DNA from: Noviherbaspirillum sedimenti
GTDB taxonomy: Bacteria; Pseudomonadota; Gammaproteobacteria; Burkholderiales; Burkholderiaceae_D
Assembly: GCF_003590835.1 (NCBI RefSeq)
Contig: NZ_QYUQ01000002.1
Location: 1,178,001-1,242,000 of the forward strand
Length of the DNA: 64,000 bases
Reading direction: 5' to 3'
How positions within the stretch are numbered: position 1 is the stretch's first letter; each line of letters starts with the position of its first letter. This document shows positions 61,696 to 64,000 of the stretch, piece after piece. The position numbers were made by a program, and so were the translations under genes. The notes under the pieces are model-generated. The model worked only from the letters and a program-made list of their open reading frames with translations, was not told the origin of the DNA and did no database searches.

Positions 61696-63330
61696 ATGAA
61701 AGACCAGTCAGCACGCGCAAAAACAGGGATGTCGCAACAGTCCGATAGGCCGAACGAGCAGAATCCGGCGGAAATCGCCCGCGAGACAATTCGCCAGCTG
61801 GGACTGCGCCGAATAGCGCCGACGCCGCAAGCATATCGGGATATCTACGAGGAAATTGTCGGCAATACCGGCCAGCGCGATGTGCGCGAAATGCTGGCAG
61901 CCTTTGCTGAAAGCGTCATCCTGTCGCCCGCGCTGACCGATGCAGGACATCACCTGCGGCGCGCCGCCGAGGCGGAGGACTGGGAAGAATATGGCCAGCA
62001 GCTGGTGCTGCTGAGCGAACAGTTAGCGCAACCGGCCGCCGCGCCCGGCGCGCCTGCGACAGCCGCAACAGGCCTGGCGACGGCAGCTTCGGAGCAGGCA
62101 GGCGCGCCGAAGCTGGCGGCGGCCGATATACCAGCCTACTCGCTACGCGACATGCTGGCGCGCACACTCGGCTTCGCCGTGGTCTCGCTGTTGCAAAACG
62201 ACGCGGAACTACGGGATGAAACAGAACAACTGGCACAAGCCGTCAAGCTCGTCAGCAGCAGGGGCGCGCTGGAAGATATCGGCGCGCGATTGAAACAACT
62301 GTATTTCAAGATCGAGATCAAGAGCACGGATTTGAGCGAACAACAGACGCAGCTGCTGCGCCTGTTCAAGCTGGTACTGGAAAACATCGGGGAATTGCTG
62401 GAAGACGACAGCTGGCTGCGCGGCCAGATCGCCGGGGTACAGAATATCCTGGCCGGACCGATCAGCCACGCCGCACTGCACGACGCCAGCCGCAGCCTGA
62501 AGGAAGTGATCTACAAGCAAGGCTTGTTGAAGCATAGCCTGGCCGAAGCCAAACTGACGGTGAAAAACATGATGATTACCTTTATCGATCGTCTGAGCGC
62601 CGTTGCCAACACCACCGGCGACTACCATGAAAAAATGACGGCCTATTCGGAAAAGATCAGTCAGACCACCGACATCATGGCGCTCAACAAGATCCTTGGC
62701 GACGTCATGCGCGACACCCGCAGCGCCCAGCTCGAAGCCCTGCGCTCACGCGATGAAATGCTGGCGGCGCGGCAGCAGGCGCATGAAGCCGAAAGCCGCA
62801 TCCATCAACTCGAATCGCAACTCGAGCAGATGAGCGAACTGGCGCGCGAAGACCAGCTGACCGGCAGCCTCAACCGGCGCGGACTGGACGATGTCTTTGA
62901 ACGCGAGGTGGCGCGCGCCGACCGCCGCAAGGGACAGTTGTGCATCGCCCTGCTCGACCTCGACGATTTCAAGCGCATCAACGACACCCATGGCCACCAG
63001 GCCGGCGACGAAGCCCTGATCCACCTGGTGCGGGTGATCAAGGATACCCTGCGTACCATGGACGTGATCGGCCGCTTCGGCGGCGAGGAATTCATGATCG
63101 TGCTGCCCGACACACCATTGGAATCCGCCTTGCAGACCGTGACCCGGGTGCAGCGCGAACTGACCAAGCGCATTTTCATGCACAAGCATGAACGTGTCCT
63201 GATCACTTTTTCGGCTGGCGTCGCCCTGCGCAAGGATGGCGAAGACCAGCAAGCGCTGTTCAAGCGCGCTGACGATGCCCTTTACCAGGCCAAGCATGCC
63301 GGAAAAAACCGTGTTGTCGCCGCGGAATAG
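61696..63330 (+). CDS. Diguanylate cyclase with helical N-terminal domain
   Basis: A 544-residue cyclic di-GMP synthase. About 350 N-terminal residues are mostly helical with an Ala-rich linker (about 100-140) and no recognised sensor fold or membrane helix. A coiled coil leads into the GGDEF domain. The active loop is GGEEF at 462-466, and the I-site RTMD lies five residues before it. I chose the ATG at 61696, after GGAAAA. It precedes flagellin, so a role in motility control is plausible but unproven. Confidence 0.9.
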   Translation: MKDQSARAKTGMSQQSDRPNEQNPAEIARETIRQLGLRRIAPTPQAYRDIYEEIVGNTGQRDVREMLAAFAESVILSPALTDAGHHLRRAAEAEDWEEYGQQLVLLSEQLAQPAAAPGAPATAATGLATAASEQAGAPKLAAADIPAYSLRDMLARTLGFAVVSLLQNDAELRDETEQLAQAVKLVSSRGALEDIGARLKQLYFKIEIKSTDLSEQQTQLLRLFKLVLENIGELLEDDSWLRGQIAGVQNILAGPISHAALHDASRSLKEVIYKQGLLKHSLAEAKLTVKNMMITFIDRLSAVANTTGDYHEKMTAYSEKISQTTDIMALNKILGDVMRDTRSAQLEALRSRDEMLAARQQAHEAESRIHQLESQLEQMSELAREDQLTGSLNRRGLDDVFEREVARADRRKGQLCIALLDLDDFKRINDTHGHQAGDEALIHLVRVIKDTLRTMDVIGRFGGEEFMIVLPDTPLESALQTVTRVQRELTKRIFMHKHERVLITFSAGVALRKDGEDQQALFKRADDALYQAKHAGKNRVVAAE

Positions 63331-63369
63331 GCCATGCGCTGCAAGCGCAAAAATCGCCGCGCCGCCCCC

Positions 63370-63395
63370 AACCCGCCATCACGGCGGGTTTTTTT
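63370..63395 (+). terminator. Terminator after the diguanylate cyclase gene
   Basis: The AACCCGCC / GGCGGGTT stem has a 5-base loop and a run of seven T residues, 40 bases past the stop. The whole gap to flagellin (63331-63728) holds this terminator, an inverted repeat and a sigma-28 promoter, and no other gene. Confidence 0.9.
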
Positions 63396-63577
63396 ATGCC
63401 CGCATCATTGCCATTATTGCATCCATGACTATGGCAATTCCCCATCCCAATCGGCCACTTCCTGAAAAACTTGAGCCATTTTCGCAAAAATATATTTCTT
63501 AAAAAACCACAAAATTACCCTATAGAAATTTCCAAACAGGGCCGACAACAACTTGTCTGGCTCATGTTCGAGCGAGA

Positions 63578-63602
63578 CTGGAAAAATAAAAGTTGTTTCC
63601 AG
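63578..63602. repeat. Inverted repeat CTGGAAA / TTTCCAG upstream of the flagellin promoter
   Basis: Perfect 7-bp arms flank 11 bases, ending 3 bases before the sigma-28 -35 box. It is a candidate operator for a flagellin regulator. Confidence 0.4.
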
Positions 63603-63605
63603 ACC

Positions 63606-63632
63606 TAAACTTTTTCCAGTACCGCCCGATAA
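63606..63632 (+). promoter_or_regulatory. Sigma-28 (FliA) promoter of flagellin
   Basis: TAAA, a 15-base spacer and CCCGATAA match the FliA consensus TAAA-N15-GCCGATAA with one change. It lies about 95 bases before the flagellin ATG, leaving a leader of about 85 bases. Confidence 0.85.
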
Positions 63633-63728
63633 AGCTAACAACACGGTTGGATTTGCAAGACAAGAAAAAACCAACCGCATTGACAGTATCCCGAGCCGGA
63701 AACAACGGACCCTTAAAGGAGAAACAAC

Positions 63729-64000
63729 ATGGCTGCTTTTATCAACACCAATATCTCGTCGTTGACCGCTCAGCGTAACCTGACGTCGTCCCAAGGCGCA
63801 TTGGCCACTTCCCTGCAACGTCTGTCTTCTGGTTTGCGCATCAACAGCGCCAAGGACGATGCAGCCGGCCTGGCGATTTCCGAGCGTATGACTGCCCAGA
63901 TCCGCGGCTCCAACCAGGCAGCACGCAACGCCAACGACGGCATCTCGCTGGCACAGACCGCTGAAGGCGATCTGGCTCAGATCGGCAACAACCTGCAGCG
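63729..64000 (+). CDS. fliC: Flagellin, 5' part (runs off the window)
   Basis: The first 90 or so codons of flagellin, the filament subunit exported through the flagellar type III apparatus. It begins [18 protein letters not shown] and continues through the conserved D0/D1 region [15 protein letters not shown] and [12 protein letters not shown], ending at the window edge near IGNNLQ. AAAGGAG lies 8 bases upstream of the ATG, and a sigma-28 promoter is about 95 bases upstream. The variable and C-terminal parts are not in view. Confidence 0.95.
   Translation, partial: MAAFINTNISSLTAQRNLTSSQGALATSLQRLSSGLRINSAKDDAAGLAISERMTAQIRGSNQAARNANDGISLAQTAEGDLAQIGNNLQ

Noticed and set aside
1..64000. CRISPR arrays, intact insertion sequences, prophage and att sites
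   Set aside because: No regularly spaced repeats of array type, no transposase or integrase reading frame, and no duplicated tRNA 3' ends were seen.

Overview
The window looks like a chromosomal segment of a GC-rich, motile betaproteobacterium, most likely a member of the Burkholderiales family Oxalobacteraceae. The basis is the conserved block tRNA-Leu, tig, clpP, clpX, lon, hupB, tRNA-Val, tRNA-Asp, ppiD, together with hpnCDE and the general style of the proteins. This placement is made by recognition; no search was run and the genus is not resolved. I see no intact insertion sequence, prophage, CRISPR array or rRNA.

Layout. 1-1.8 kb: a secreted SGNH esterase and mnmH. 1.8-10.9 kb: the protein quality-control block (PpiD, HU, Lon, ClpX, ClpP, trigger factor) with three tRNAs, all on the minus strand. 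11-15.5 kb: an RND efflux permease and its membrane fusion protein. 15.7-18.8 kb: squalene synthesis hpnCDE. 18.9-24.3 kb: an electrophile or redox group (epoxide-hydrolase-like protein, pirin, old yellow enzyme, divergent LysR), a decayed membrane-protein end and an MFS transporter. 24.4-31.4 kb: radA, alr, lplT, and a minus-strand run tsaB, rimI, family-4 uracil-DNA glycosylase, DUF1853. 31.5-34 kb: a small histidine kinase, a CheY-TPR protein and a thioredoxin-like protein. 34.2-44.3 kb: an orphan DUF4123 protein, pbpC, a 2036-residue alpha-2-macroglobulin and an AbrB/Doc-like pair. 44.4-52.7 kb: malate synthase, TSUP permease, LysR, cold-shock protein, diguanylate cyclase, AI-2E exporter, a degenerate ImmA/IrrE-like protein and an OmpA-like lipoprotein. 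52.8-58.6 kb: a compact trehalose operon. 58.9-64 kb: tRNA-Arg, a thioesterase, a NarX/NarL-type pair, a second diguanylate cyclase and the 5' end of flagellin behind a sigma-28 promoter.

The strongest candidates for new biology are these. (1) The trehalose operon otsA-otsB-GH15-ROK. Its trehalose-6-phosphate synthase carries an N-terminal two-helix, extracytoplasmic sensor-like module, and the operon could encode both synthesis and recycling to glucose-6-phosphate. (2) Two proteins that keep their family fold but have lost signature residues: the ImmA/IrrE-like protein (AQKLGY in place of AHELGH) and the Doc-like toxin (HAPFNDGNER, with the motif histidine displaced). (3) The kinase, CheY-TPR and thioredoxin module, preceded by three 14-bp direct repeats. 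(4) A DUF1853 protein with a restriction-nuclease-like motif whose gene overlaps that of a uracil-DNA glycosylase.
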